Source: Chitinophaga filiformis | Lineage (GTDB): Bacteria > Bacteroidota > Bacteroidia > Chitinophagales > Chitinophagaceae | Reading direction: 5' to 3' | Assembly: GCF_900102545.1 (NCBI RefSeq) | Contig: NZ_FNBN01000002.1 | Location: 532,264-596,263, forward strand | Length of the DNA stretch: 64,000 bases | In this document: in pieces, positions 8,468 through 18,239 of the stretch | How the letters are laid out: the number at the start of each line of letters is the position of its first letter | Position numbering within the stretch: position 1 is the stretch's first letter | The notes under the pieces: model-generated | Seen by the model: only the letters and a program-made list of their open reading frames with translations | The model's database searches: none | What the model was told of the DNA's origin: nothing | Position numbers and translations under genes: made by a program

Positions 8468-10537
8468 ATGAAATTCCTCACATTAACCACAATTACTTTA
8501 TTCATGATCGTTTTTGCCTTTGCTCAGGTAAAAGTTGACATGACAGACTATAAAAAGACAAACGGTGCCCTAGTTACTCAGCAGGGACAATTGCTGGAAA
8601 TCAACTGGCCAGCAGGTAATTCGCTTACAGGCCGGGTAGTGTTTGACTGCTCTCCCTCCCAACCGCTCTTTAAAACCATCTCTCTCGGCCAGCAACAGAT
8701 TGCTGCAGGAATAGATCCTTCATTTCTAATGAGCGTCGGCCAAAGGGATCTGGTTTCACAGAATGGCTGGAATATATTCTTTGATAAGGTCCCTAACAAG
8801 CCACATCAAAGCTATCCGCTGACACTTAAGAAAACATCCGTGTCTGTGAGGACCGAAGGTAGCCGCACGATAGCCAGTATAGGCCCTATTTCCGGAGAAA
8901 CATTTTCCGGCGTGCTGGAAGTCACGTTTTATAATGGAAGTCCGCTGTTCAATATTGCCGCTGTAATCAGCACAGCGGAACAAGCCAAGGCTATCGTGTT
9001 TGACGCTGGCATGGTAAGTACAAAGACAGACTGGCAGCATATTGCATGGATGAACACGGGAGACAGCCTGCTGCAGGCACCGGTTATTGCCAGCGATACT
9101 GCACGTAATCGTGCTGTAAAATACCGGGCGATTGCAGCATCCGGGAAACAGGGCACTATGGTGGTCTTTCCTCCTCCACATCAGTATTTCTATCCGCTCG
9201 ATGAAGCATTCAACCTTAATTTCACCTGGTATGGCAGTCAATACCGGCAGATGGTCAAAGGCTACGGTATAGGCATCCGTCAGGAACTGGAAGGAGACAA
9301 GCGCTTTGTGCCATGGTTCAATGCACCTCCCGGTACCAAACAGCGCCTTAATTTCTTTTGCCTGCTTAGTAAGGATAAGGATGCGGCAGCATTTACTGCC
9401 TTGAAAGCCTTTACGCATAATGACCGCTATGCCGAATTACCCGGGTTCAAGACAATGTCCAGTCACTTCCATAATGAGTTTGTCATGAAGGTCATGATGG
9501 CGGGACAAACAGTACCTCAACATCCTGAGTTCGTAAAAGTGTTCAAAGACCTGGGGGTAAACATTGTACATCTCGCAGAATTCCACTACACCGCCGATCC
9601 CCGCGGACCAGATGAAAAACGCCTGCCGCAGCTAAAGGCCCTGTTTGATTTATGTGAAAAGCAGTCAGACAACAAATTCCTATTGCTGCCTGGCGAAGAG
9701 CCGAATGAATTTTTCGGCGGTCACTGGCTGGATGTCTTCCCACGTCCAGTGTACTGGGTAATGTCCCGTAAACCCGGCCAAGCCTATGCAGAAGAAAAAC
9801 CGGGCTATGGAAAAGTGTATCATATCGGTAACAAGGAGGATATGCTGAAATTACTTGAAGACGAACGGGGACTTGCATGGACAGCACATCCGCGGACTAA
9901 AGGCTCAGTTAGTACTCCAGACAGCTACAGGCACGAAGCCTTCTTTCTATCCGATCGCTTTATGGGAGCCGCCTGGAAAGCTATGCCGGCAGACCTTTCC
10001 CAGCCTCGTCTCGGTAAAAGGGTACTTGATCTCATGGATGACATGAACAACTGGGGTACGAAAAAGACTATCGTCTCTGAAGCTGACCTGTTCACCATTA
10101 CACAGCATAACGAGATGTATGCGCACATGAACGTCAACTATCTCATGCTCGATAAACTTCCCGCTTACAAAGACAGCTGGCGTCCCGTTCTCGACGCGAT
10201 GCAACACGGACGATTCTTCTGTAGCACAGGAGAAGTATTAATGCCTTTGCTGAAGATCAACGGCCATATTTCAGGCGATAGCCTGCGTTTGCCGGCCAAT
10301 GGCATGGCTACTATCGACCTGAAGCTTCAATGGACTTTTCCAATGAATTTTGTTGAGATCATTTCAGGGGATGGTAAACAAGTATACCGCGAAAGAATAC
10401 CGCTGACTAATACCAATGCATTTGGTGAAAAAAGTTTCCGGTTTCCTGCTAAGCTAAGCGGTAGAAAATGGGTTCGTGTAGAGGCCTGGGATGTTGCGGT
10501 CAATGGAGCGTTTAGTCAGACGTTTTGGTTATTGTGA
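8468..10537 (+). CDS. Secreted PHP-like metallohydrolase candidate
   Basis: The 689-residue protein starts with a signal peptide (FMIVFAFAQ). The first 330 residues look like a beta-rich carbohydrate-binding-like region. The second half has histidine and acid motifs spaced as in secreted PHP-type phosphoesterases of the CehA/McbA kind: SSHFHNEF, then VHLAEFHY, LLPGEEPNEFFGGHW, LAWTAHPR and an E-A-D-L motif. It ends in a beta domain (F-V-E-I-I-S-G-D-G-K). These residues could bind two or three metal ions, but the canonical D-x-H-x-H opening is not strict, so the activity is uncertain. It lies 56 bases after the esterase in the same direction. Confidence 0.6.
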   Translation: MKFLTLTTITLFMIVFAFAQVKVDMTDYKKTNGALVTQQGQLLEINWPAGNSLTGRVVFDCSPSQPLFKTISLGQQQIAAGIDPSFLMSVGQRDLVSQNGWNIFFDKVPNKPHQSYPLTLKKTSVSVRTEGSRTIASIGPISGETFSGVLEVTFYNGSPLFNIAAVISTAEQAKAIVFDAGMVSTKTDWQHIAWMNTGDSLLQAPVIASDTARNRAVKYRAIAASGKQGTMVVFPPPHQYFYPLDEAFNLNFTWYGSQYRQMVKGYGIGIRQELEGDKRFVPWFNAPPGTKQRLNFFCLLSKDKDAAAFTALKAFTHNDRYAELPGFKTMSSHFHNEFVMKVMMAGQTVPQHPEFVKVFKDLGVNIVHLAEFHYTADPRGPDEKRLPQLKALFDLCEKQSDNKFLLLPGEEPNEFFGGHWLDVFPRPVYWVMSRKPGQAYAEEKPGYGKVYHIGNKEDMLKLLEDERGLAWTAHPRTKGSVSTPDSYRHEAFFLSDRFMGAAWKAMPADLSQPRLGKRVLDLMDDMNNWGTKKTIVSEADLFTITQHNEMYAHMNVNYLMLDKLPAYKDSWRPVLDAMQHGRFFCSTGEVLMPLLKINGHISGDSLRLPANGMATIDLKLQWTFPMNFVEIISGDGKQVYRERIPLTNTNAFGEKSFRFPAKLSGRKWVRVEAWDVAVNGAFSQTFWLL

Positions 10538-10655
10538 TGTCTTATCGTTATAACCAGAACATCTGCGGAATAATATATGATACCGTCATCCATCATGCTT
10601 ACACCAATATGTGGGTTCTAAATATATAAGCTCGCCAGATGCGCTGCTACGTATG

Positions 10656-12983
10656 TTACATCCTTTCAAATTGTCTGAGACTTTGAAATAGATGGCTTAT
10701 GTCCTCTGGCTCAAACATTGACCGTTCATTGTCTAAATGATGTACATCTTCAATTTTATCTATTTTGCTATAGCCTGTTTCTCTCCGTTTTTTATTATAG
10801 GCTTCAGTCAGTTTTTTCCAATCTAGATTGGGAAAAGGAGCTATATCGTTCCAATGCTTCAATATGCGTAAAAACGCATGAAACGATCGATACGGCAACA
10901 GGTAAACTTCGATTTGTAGATATGAACAGATACGTTGTCTAAAATATTGGTCTTTTGACACAAAGATTTGTACTTCCCGAGAGAAGGTACGGTGCACAAT
11001 CCAATAGTTCCAAATAACGTCGCCAAGATTGTCAACAGCTAAAAAATAATCATTAACAAAATTGGTCCCGTCTAATTTCAGACGGTAATTCAACCGGGCA
11101 ACCAAATTCATATAAGCCGTTCTATATTTTACCTGTTGCATTATGGTAAGGGGTTCACATGTCGGAAACCGCTCAAATAATAATTCTTCGATCACTCCTC
11201 TTAATGGATGTTCGGCAGTAAATTCATTGTTGATAGTGTTTAACCTATAAAAATTAATCAAAGTATCTTCATCCAGTTTGTCTAACTGGAATAGAAGGGG
11301 ATATCCCGGATGCCAACTGGTTTTCAAGTTATCAAAATCCTTCTCAAGCCGTTGTACCCGAATTAAATCGAGCTCTCTCGTACATACAATAGGGTAAGTA
11401 ATTCTCTGCGCTTCCCCATACACGGCCTTGTTGGTAATCGTCCGAAAAACAAAAAAAAGCTGATTGAAAAATACAGCCGCCTTGATAATATCCGCCAGGT
11501 ACTCAGTTTCATGGCGAAAATGATCAAGCAAGAAATCCTGTACTCCCCCATTTTGCAATCTAACTCTTATCCAACCGTAATGAACATAAGTACGGATAAA
11601 ACTGCCTTCTAATTCTTTGATAGCATCTTTGAATGCTCGCTGCGAAAATTGTAATTTATATTTTTTCTCATGCAAATTGCAGAATGCCTGCATAGCTTCG
11701 CTTAATTCTTCAAGATAAATACTATTCCCCAGGGTAAGAAAAACCAGCAACAAAAATCTAGAAAACGGCTTGATATGTCGTTGGAAGGGTAGCTCCCATA
11801 GCCCAGCCGGGTGTTCCAACATATTCAGCAGCTCTTGCGCAAACTCCCCAGGTGTAGTGCTTTTTTGGGGTGGAGTATGTAGATATAAAGATAGTAGCCT
11901 GGGGCTATAGTTTTTATGATAAATGATTTGTTGATAAATCTCCGGTTTACCAAACTCCCGAACATATTCTTCCGACAAATTCGAAAAACACAGATGATTA
12001 TGCAAAATCCTGGCTTTGATCTGAAATGTGTAATAGCGAAGGCCCAGAATACATTTGGACAGGTTGATCGCAGGGCTGTCCAGCAATTCATAACGTAACT
12101 GAGTGTCTTTTAAAATATATTCCCTTGTAGTAAAAATTAGTATCTTGTCTTTACTTGTCCTGACTAACTCAATAAATGCTACCAGCCGCTTATCCTCATT
12201 GCGCTCTAGCCTTAGCTCTTCTATACTCTGCCCTAAAAAGTCATCATATAAAAACACTTGTTTCACTCCCTCTTTCAACAACTCAAACGCTTCGTCAATA
12301 GACTCAGATATATACACAAATTCTTCATATTCGTTATGCGCCAGGTAATAATAAGATAATATACGGGCAAGTGTGGTTTTGCCAATGCCTGGAATGCCGG
12401 AAATAATAACATATCGGTTTGTGGAAAGAATTTCACTGGCGGCGCCGAAACCATCATTGGCAACATATACTTTCAGCAGGTCTTTTATTTGTTGCAATTC
12501 GAATCTGGACTGATTAACAACCTTACTTTTCACTACTGCTTCCAATACGTGCGTACTGTGCAACCAGAGTTTAAAATGGTTACGTTCTGCCTGCGGATAT
12601 TTTCTTAACAAGGCATTGAGCTCTCTTTGACCAAGAATATTGGTCTCTGATGTCATCCACTTAGAAAAGATGGCGTAGATCTTTTCCTTTTGCTCTACTG
12701 TTAAATCCACACTCGTCACTACATAGTACTGCTGAGGATTTAAGAACTCGATTTTGGCTACCTCATTTTTTAGTGCGGCATATAGGTTCAAAAATTTGCT
12801 ATATCTTTTACACTGAACAATTGTTGTTCCACTATCAGGATCATTCAAGCGCAGGTCAATTCCCCTGTCGCGTCCTTCCGCAAAGGATTCGAGTCGAACT
12901 CCCCATTCAATACTAAGCAAATCTTTCACTAATTCTTCAAACTCAGAATACGAAAGATTTAAAAAATCATATTGGTTAACCAT
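10656..12983 (-). CDS. Restriction endonuclease-like / nSTAND ATPase fusion, candidate anti-phage protein
   Basis: Residues 10-130 form an Mrr-type PD-(D/E)xK nuclease domain: F-E-E-L-V-K-D-L-L, then R-G-I-D-L (Asp43) and I-V-Q-C-K-R (Gln57-x-Lys59). After a linker a STAND NTPase begins with Walker A GIPGIGKTT at 196-204 and Walker B V-F-L-Y-D-D near 243-248. A long C-terminal region of about 450 residues lacks recognisable repeats and presumably senses the trigger. This nuclease plus nSTAND3 layout is known from single-gene phage-defence proteins, where sensing drives oligomerisation and DNA cleavage. It is flanked by ordinary chromosomal genes and has a lower GC content than they do, which suggests transfer. 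Confidence 0.8.
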   Translation of the reverse strand: MVNQYDFLNLSYSEFEELVKDLLSIEWGVRLESFAEGRDRGIDLRLNDPDSGTTIVQCKRYSKFLNLYAALKNEVAKIEFLNPQQYYVVTSVDLTVEQKEKIYAIFSKWMTSETNILGQRELNALLRKYPQAERNHFKLWLHSTHVLEAVVKSKVVNQSRFELQQIKDLLKVYVANDGFGAASEILSTNRYVIISGIPGIGKTTLARILSYYYLAHNEYEEFVYISESIDEAFELLKEGVKQVFLYDDFLGQSIEELRLERNEDKRLVAFIELVRTSKDKILIFTTREYILKDTQLRYELLDSPAINLSKCILGLRYYTFQIKARILHNHLCFSNLSEEYVREFGKPEIYQQIIYHKNYSPRLLSLYLHTPPQKSTTPGEFAQELLNMLEHPAGLWELPFQRHIKPFSRFLLLVFLTLGNSIYLEELSEAMQAFCNLHEKKYKLQFSQRAFKDAIKELEGSFIRTYVHYGWIRVRLQNGGVQDFLLDHFRHETEYLADIIKAAVFFNQLFFVFRTITNKAVYGEAQRITYPIVCTRELDLIRVQRLEKDFDNLKTSWHPGYPLLFQLDKLDEDTLINFYRLNTINNEFTAEHPLRGVIEELLFERFPTCEPLTIMQQVKYRTAYMNLVARLNYRLKLDGTNFVNDYFLAVDNLGDVIWNYWIVHRTFSREVQIFVSKDQYFRQRICSYLQIEVYLLPYRSFHAFLRILKHWNDIAPFPNLDWKKLTEAYNKKRRETGYSKIDKIEDVHHLDNERSMFEPEDISHLFQSLRQFERM

Positions 12984-13415
12984 ATTATAAAATATTCAAT
13001 ATGCAACAAGCATATCCCTCCTTTGTATCCGGCCATTGTCTCTCCAAACATAATAATTATTCCTTGCGGACAATGAGATCGTTTCTCTAAGTACAGACCT
13101 GTAATATGACCTAATAAACATCCAGCGGGCTATCTTTGTCGAAGACTCTGACAGTGCAGCACCAGTTCACCCCTTTTGAGACTTTGGTTCAAATAAACTT
13201 AAAAAGTTGCACTTAACTAAAATTTATAACACATGTTTTTGAAAAATATAGACTCTTACGGAACACTTCGAAACCCGCCTACCGGTGACGATACGCCACA
13301 TGCTCTAAATAATAGCTGATTGCAAGAAAACGAAGAGTTAGAGCTTTTTCACCGATAACCACCTTATCTTTGCAAAAAAAGATCTCCTCTCTCCATTTAG
13401 CTTAAACTGTGAACA
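12984..13415. other. Intergenic region with two TATCTTTG boxes and a 28-codon frame
   Basis: TATCTTTG, a match to the Bacteroidota -7 consensus, occurs at 13131-13138 and 13365-13372, though neither has a well-spaced TTG upstream. The second is 44 bases before the DUF2911 gene start and probably serves it. Between them a short frame (13233-13319, 28 codons beginning MFLKNIDSYG) has no known relatives and may be chance. Confidence 0.35.
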
Positions 13416-14564
13416 ATGAAGTTGCCCCTGATAATTATCATGTGCTTTTCCCTGAGAGCAGTTGCGCAGCAGCCTTATACTGCCTCATTCATTGCAAAGC
13501 TCGGGACAGATACAGTTATCGTCGAGACCTATAATATGATGCACGACCACCTGTACGGGAAAGCTTTTCTACGTTACCCGGAAGACAGGATCGGCGTCTT
13601 CAATTTTCACTTTCATCCTGATGGAAGTATTCAACATTATTCTATGTCGTACATGAAGCCGGATAGTAGTTATGTCACCTCATCAGGTACTGAAGGTATG
13701 ATCTGCGAAAACGATACCTGTACATGGTTTGCAGGATGGGCCGGCCTTGAAAGTGAATATGTCAACAAACGAGCCGTCAGACATATAGACTTTATCGGTG
13801 GATGGACGCCCACCTTATCACTTGTCGAATGGAATTGTATGAGGCTAATGCATTCTGGCAAGCAAAATCTTCCCATAACCCTGGTGAACGATTATATAGG
13901 AACAAGGGATGTATCCCTTACAAAAGGGAACAATGATACGCTGATATTTGGCGGTCCTTTCCTTGAATATGCAAAAATAAAAGCTACCAATGAAGGAAGG
14001 ATCATGTCGTATGACGGCATTGGCACTCCATGGAACTATATTGTAAGCAAACATGCTCCCATAGATGTTGATGAAGCGGCAAAAAGAATGTCAAAGACAC
14101 ATAAGATTGGGATACCTTCACCACAGGCGCAAGTGCATTTTTCTTTTGGGAAAGATACTATCAGATTACGTTATGGCCGGCCTTTCAAGCGTGGCAGAGT
14201 AATATTTGGAGGCATTGTTCCCTATGATTCAATCTGGCGGACAGGCGCCAATGATCCTACGGAAATAGACCTGCCGTTTGACATTCAATTCGGACAAACT
14301 ATTGTGCCCAAAGGCAAGTATAGTATATACAGCATTCCGAGGAAGGGCGCCTGGACATTGATATTCAATACTGATCTTCAACAATGGCCGACCGATCCAA
14401 ACAGGTCAAAAGACCTTGCACTGATCCCGATGAAATGGAGGATTCCCAGGCAACAAACCGACCAGTTCACAATTGATATAGAAGTATTGAATGACGGAGG
14501 AGTGATAAAATTTACCTGGGACCAGACAGAAGCATTTGCACCGTTCAGGATAGTAAAGCGCTGA
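13416..14564 (+). CDS. Secreted DUF2911 protein
   Basis: The 382-residue protein begins with a signal peptide ending A-V-A-Q-Q. The first about 220 residues form a beta-rich domain of unknown role. The last 150 match DUF2911: a P-S-P-x-A-x-V segment, then I-R-L-R-Y-G-R-P-F-K-R-G-R-x-I-F-G-G, W-R-T-G-A-N-D-P-T-E-I, a K-G-K-Y-S-I-Y-S-I-P-R-K strand and WTLIFN. DUF2911 proteins are periplasmic or outer-membrane-associated in Bacteroidota and their function is unknown. The stop codon lies 5 bases from the convergent Cdd1-like gene. Confidence 0.85.
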   Translation: MKLPLIIIMCFSLRAVAQQPYTASFIAKLGTDTVIVETYNMMHDHLYGKAFLRYPEDRIGVFNFHFHPDGSIQHYSMSYMKPDSSYVTSSGTEGMICENDTCTWFAGWAGLESEYVNKRAVRHIDFIGGWTPTLSLVEWNCMRLMHSGKQNLPITLVNDYIGTRDVSLTKGNNDTLIFGGPFLEYAKIKATNEGRIMSYDGIGTPWNYIVSKHAPIDVDEAAKRMSKTHKIGIPSPQAQVHFSFGKDTIRLRYGRPFKRGRVIFGGIVPYDSIWRTGANDPTEIDLPFDIQFGQTIVPKGKYSIYSIPRKGAWTLIFNTDLQQWPTDPNRSKDLALIPMKWRIPRQQTDQFTIDIEVLNDGGVIKFTWDQTEAFAPFRIVKR

Positions 14565-14569
14565 ATGCC

Positions 14570-14863
14570 TTACTTACCCTTCGCCTTCGGCAACTTATCC
14601 TTCCAATTCCACCATTTCAGTTTTTCAATTTCATGTTGTTCTTTGGGTGTGTCGGCATAATATACCGCACACCTGAAAACATATAATACACAAGGGTCCT
14701 GCACGACCCCTGCAAAGCGATTTGAAAGGTCATAAAGCAATTCCGGATCTTTTCCTTTCAGGTCGGAAACTCTTGTAATACCAATATTCCAAAGGTCGGT
14801 AGCCAGCGACTTTCCAACGCCGGGAATCTGAATGAGGTCTTTTATTGCTTCCTGCTTTGTCAT
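14570..14863 (-). CDS. Helix-hairpin-helix protein, Cdd1 / pathogenicity-locus family
   Basis: The 97-residue protein has the Cdd1-like sequence: D-L-I-Q-I-P-G-V-G-K-S-L-A-T-D-L as a helix-hairpin-helix, then L-x-N-R-F-A-G and a D-P-C-V-L-Y-V-F-R-C-A-V-Y-Y motif with two cysteines, ending W-W-N-W-K-D. Members are small and widespread and may bind DNA, but none has a settled function. It sits alone between convergent DUF2911 and the ABC exporter. Confidence 0.85.
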   Translation of the reverse strand: MTKQEAIKDLIQIPGVGKSLATDLWNIGITRVSDLKGKDPELLYDLSNRFAGVVQDPCVLYVFRCAVYYADTPKEQHEIEKLKWWNWKDKLPKAKGK

Positions 14864-14985
14864 TTAACGTTAGCATTATTTAGCTCAAAGGTATCTGATT
14901 TGAAAATCAGATTCACTATAACCAGTACGCTCACATCGTTGTGTTGGCTATTGGCCATTACGGGTGAGATGTTCCCCGGCAGGTA

Positions 14986-15013
14986 CCTGGGACGACAAAT
15001 CTGTCGCCCCAGG
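14986..15013. terminator. Hairpin downstream of ABC exporter
   Basis: CCTGGGACGACA pairs with TGTCGCCCCAGG around a short loop with one mismatch, 19 bases past the exporter stop codon on the minus strand. There is no long T tract, so it is a weak or processing-type terminator. Confidence 0.45.
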
Positions 15014-15031
15014 AACTCCGGGAGTTAAACC

Positions 15032-16798
15032 TTACTTGGTTGTATCCTTCTGATGTTTCCACAGCTCCTGGAAAATAGCACTGTGCTCACGCAGGTATTC
15101 AAACGTTCCCTCTGCCACAATCTTTCCCTGTCTAAGCACATAAATATAGTCGAACTGGTACAGCAGGTGCAGGCGGTGCATGGAAGAAATGAGTGCCTTG
15201 TCTTTGAAAGCAGCAAACATCTTCTGGTAGATCATTGCTTCTGTTTTCGGATCAACACTACTGGTAGGTTCATCCAGCAATACCACTTCACTTTCACGGG
15301 CGGCCAGAATACCACGCGCCAGTGCCAATCGTTGTTTCTGTCCTCCGGAGAGGTTTACACCTTTTTCCCGTATATCCGATTCCAGTCCTTTAGGGAGATG
15401 ATGGATCACATCGGTGAAATGGGCGCTTTCGCTGACTCCCATTATTTCCTCATCTGTAAAAGGGAGACCAAGGGTGATATTATAAGCAATGGTATTCTCA
15501 AAGATCTCCGGTTCCTGGGGAAATAGGGTTACGGTTTCATTAATGGTGGCCAATCCAAAGGGCTTCCCGTCCACCTCCAACTGCATGTCTGGTTCGGGAG
15601 TAAACAGTCCTCTCAGCAAAGACAGCAAAGTACTTTTACCGCTGCCGCTTTCTCCGATCAGGGCAATCTTTTTCCCCCGGCCAATGGTAAGGTGCAGATT
15701 ATGCAGGCTTTGCGGAGCATGTTCGCTGTCATATTGGTTACGGTGCGAGAAACTGAGGTTCCTGATCTCAATAGTTTGCCAGTTATCCGGCAAATCGGTC
15801 AGCTGATCCGGGCGGTGCTGTTCCTTATAAGCCTTCTCGATATTACGGGCCGTTTCTACATGGGTGTTGAACTGCACGATCTCAGTGTATTGCCAGGCCA
15901 CGTCATGGAATACGGTAGTAAACTGTGTCACAAAACCCAGCAACGTAATCAATCCCGCTACAGGAAACACCTTACCGGCTTCCCAATGCTGGTATACATA
16001 CCCTGCGGCAATGGTCACATAAATGAGGGTCACTAACATATCGGCAGCAAACCACTTCCATTCATTGATCACTGCATTTTTTCTGAACGGCCGTGCAATC
16101 AGTTGCACTTTACTCAGCAATCCACTCTCCATGCTTTTTTCCAGGCGGAGCGTGATCACGGTCATGATGTTCGACAAGCTGTCGAACAGTGTGGAAGAAA
16201 CCACGTGCTCCTTCTCATTTACCTCGTCGAGTGTTTTGATGAAAGGCTTATCGAATTTCATGATCACCCAGATAGTGATGAAGCCGAGCAGGATACCGAT
16301 ACCGCCGAATACCGGAGAAAAATACAGCATGGCAACCACCGAAAACACCAATTTGGCAATAGCATGAATATACATGAAGCCTTTGTCAAAAAATTCCTTC
16401 AGGGCCTCGAACGCCTTACGGATACGGTTGATAGTGGAACCACTGTGATGGTCCTGGTGCCATTTTATTGGCAGATGCAGTGCCTGGTGATAGCGTTCCA
16501 TCAGAAAGTTACGGCTGAGATTAAAGGCCAGCTGACGCTCCATGACACGCGCTGGTCCATGGAAGCACCATTCCACGAATTTCAGTCCGAAATAGGTAAG
16601 CGCGTATAGAAAAGCGTAATGGAAAACCCGCTGGGTATCCTGCTGGATCTTTCCAATAAACCATCCGAAAAGAATGGGGTTCAGGGAGTAGATGATATTC
16701 GCGAGAATGAATAACGTATATACAAGTATGTATCTTTTTCGTTCCTGACGGGCATAATGATATGCTGTTCGCAACAGTGCGATATATGGATTGGACAT
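15032..16798 (-). CDS. ABC transporter, fused permease and ATPase
   Basis: From Met at 16798 the protein is 588 residues, the usual length for a half-size ABC exporter. Six hydrophobic segments fill residues 1-300. The ATPase domain has Walker A IGESGSGKST, a Q loop (F-P-Q-E-P), signature L-S-G-G-Q-K-Q-R-L, Walker B V-V-L-L-D-E-P-T-S and a switch histidine (S-S-M-H-R). The longer frame up to 16879 adds 27 residues unlike the family, so the start at MSNPYIALLR is preferred. It would dimerise in the inner membrane and export a lipid, peptide or drug; the substrate is unknown. No partner genes adjoin it. Confidence 0.9.
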   Translation of the reverse strand: MSNPYIALLRTAYHYARQERKRYILVYTLFILANIIYSLNPILFGWFIGKIQQDTQRVFHYAFLYALTYFGLKFVEWCFHGPARVMERQLAFNLSRNFLMERYHQALHLPIKWHQDHHSGSTINRIRKAFEALKEFFDKGFMYIHAIAKLVFSVVAMLYFSPVFGGIGILLGFITIWVIMKFDKPFIKTLDEVNEKEHVVSSTLFDSLSNIMTVITLRLEKSMESGLLSKVQLIARPFRKNAVINEWKWFAADMLVTLIYVTIAAGYVYQHWEAGKVFPVAGLITLLGFVTQFTTVFHDVAWQYTEIVQFNTHVETARNIEKAYKEQHRPDQLTDLPDNWQTIEIRNLSFSHRNQYDSEHAPQSLHNLHLTIGRGKKIALIGESGSGKSTLLSLLRGLFTPEPDMQLEVDGKPFGLATINETVTLFPQEPEIFENTIAYNITLGLPFTDEEIMGVSESAHFTDVIHHLPKGLESDIREKGVNLSGGQKQRLALARGILAARESEVVLLDEPTSSVDPKTEAMIYQKMFAAFKDKALISSMHRLHLLYQFDYIYVLRQGKIVAEGTFEYLREHSAIFQELWKHQKDTTK

Positions 16799-17059
16799 TT
16801 GCTGACTAATAAAAAAGTAAATAAAATCGGATTCGTCCCGGGGAAATTCCAGGAACAATATCAGGTCAGAGCGGGCCACACAGTCAATGTTGTGGGAAAA
16901 TGCTACTGCTTAGTGTGTGAAGGTCATTAGGAACCTGCCTTTCATTGTTGGTATTTTATGTTGGAATCGCAAAGGTCGGAAAAATATTTGAAATGGATTG
17001 CAGGTAGGGAAAATTCCCAACCTCAAGAAAGGTTTCATAGGAAGGAATGGCATCCTGAA

Positions 17060-17383
17060 TTAATCAAGTGCCTTATAATCTTCCCTCACTGGAGTGAAAA
17101 TATCAAATATCTTACAATCTGTAAGCGCCACACCGCCATGCTCTGCCCAGGAAGGAATAACAGCCACCATCCCTTTGGTGTATACCTTCGTTTCACCATC
17201 GACCGTCAATTCAAATTGCCCCTCCTCTACCTGTGTTACCTGCTCATGAACATGCTTGTGCTTGGGAAGCACAGCCCCTTTTTTCACATCCCAGTAGCTC
17301 AGTGTCATAGAAGGTGTGTGAATAAATTTCGCAGAAAAGCCGGGTATAATCTCGTGGGCGGTGATGGCATCTAAAGTTATCAT
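17060..17383 (-). CDS. Cupin domain protein
   Basis: The 107-residue single-domain cupin shows the first motif K-H-K-H-V-H-E-Q-V (His42, His44, His46 with nearby glutamates) and a second motif P-S-W-A-E-H-G (His82). These residues bind a metal ion in the beta barrel. Family members range from isomerases and dioxygenases to sensors, so the role is open. It is a single-gene unit read leftward and faces away from the NTF2-like gene. Confidence 0.9.
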   Translation of the reverse strand: MITLDAITAHEIIPGFSAKFIHTPSMTLSYWDVKKGAVLPKHKHVHEQVTQVEEGQFELTVDGETKVYTKGMVAVIPSWAEHGGVALTDCKIFDIFTPVREDYKALD

Positions 17384-17705
17384 GCTTAACGTTCCGTTTT
17401 AGTGCCATAAGTTATAAAAATGTGTTGAATTAACCATTAGTTTATTCCTGGCAGAAAGGCACATCGCAGACACCCTCGCCATTCTCTTTATTTCGTGGTC
17501 TAACCAAAGCCCTGGCGAAATACAGTGGATATCAAACACTAATAAAACCAAAACCAACTGATTAACAGTAAGTTACCGGAAGGCATAGGTATTGCAATTC
17601 TCCGTCTGCTCATTAACGTTAAAACACTACCGCAGCATGTAGACAGCTATTGTTATATCTCTAAGAAATAGAAAAACAGAACAAATAATCTTTAAAAATC
17701 AAACG
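17384..17705. other. Divergent intergenic region, no clear feature
   Basis: The space between the leftward cupin gene and the rightward NTF2-like gene is AT-rich and must hold both promoters, but no confident TAnnTTTG box, repeat or small gene was recognised. Confidence 0.4.
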
Positions 17706-18080
17706 ATGAACAGCCAAGAATTAATTGAGTTAACAAAGGATCTTATTTATCATGCCACACATTTCGATGTGCCCTACGTTAAGGAAATTTATGCAGATAA
17801 ATTTCTGATAGCTAATGTTGATAAGGATGGCGGAGTGGAAACCTTGAACAAGGAACAGCTCGTCGCTTTTGTTCAGGGAAACAAGAACGCGAATATTGCA
17901 CCGCTTTCCACAAAGACCGAATTTCATTACGCCATATGCGATGAAAATATGGGCATGGTGGTGATTACCCGCGAACTGGAACTTAATGGAAAACCGAGTA
18001 GAAAATTCTTAACTGTCATCTGGGAAAATATATCCGGAAAATGGCAGGTGGTTAAGGAATCATCTATTGTACGCGACTAA
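17706..18080 (+). CDS. NTF2-like (SnoaL/DUF4440-type) protein
   Basis: The 124-residue protein has the cone-shaped NTF2-like layout: an N-terminal helix (L-I-E-L-T-K-D-L-I-Y-H-A-T), a strand region with E-I-Y-A-D-K-F, a central helix L-N-K-E-Q-L-V-A-F-V-Q-G, and two final strands ending V-I-W-E-N-I-S-G-K-W-Q-V-V-K-E-S-S-I. It lacks a signal peptide. Such domains serve as small enzymes or ligand-binding proteins; nothing here fixes the ligand. A strong hairpin follows. Confidence 0.8.
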   Translation: MNSQELIELTKDLIYHATHFDVPYVKEIYADKFLIANVDKDGGVETLNKEQLVAFVQGNKNANIAPLSTKTEFHYAICDENMGMVVITRELELNGKPSRKFLTVIWENISGKWQVVKESSIVRD

Positions 18081-18091
18081 GGAAATCAGTC

Positions 18092-18128
18092 AACAGAACA
18101 AGTCTACAATTGTCAGGCTTGTTCTGTT
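18092..18128 (+). terminator. Intrinsic terminator after NTF2-like gene
   Basis: An 11-bp perfect stem (AACAGAACAAG / CTTGTTCTGTT) with a 15-base loop is followed by ACTTCATTTT, 11 bases after the stop codon. Confidence 0.8.
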
Positions 18129-18239
18129 ACTTCATTTTAAATGACGCCGCCCGTTCCCTCCCAAAAGAAGCCAGTATAAGATTTTGTATCCGCTTGTAAC
18201 CTTTTCGAAATAATGTACTCTATTAGGGAAACAAGTTGT

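Noticed and set aside
9543-9887. Long minus-strand frames inside the PHP-like gene
   Set aside because: Antisense shadows of a GC-rich coding region.
16958-17374. 138-codon plus-strand frame opposite the cupin gene
   Set aside because: Shadow of the cupin gene; the cupin motifs on the minus strand are clear.
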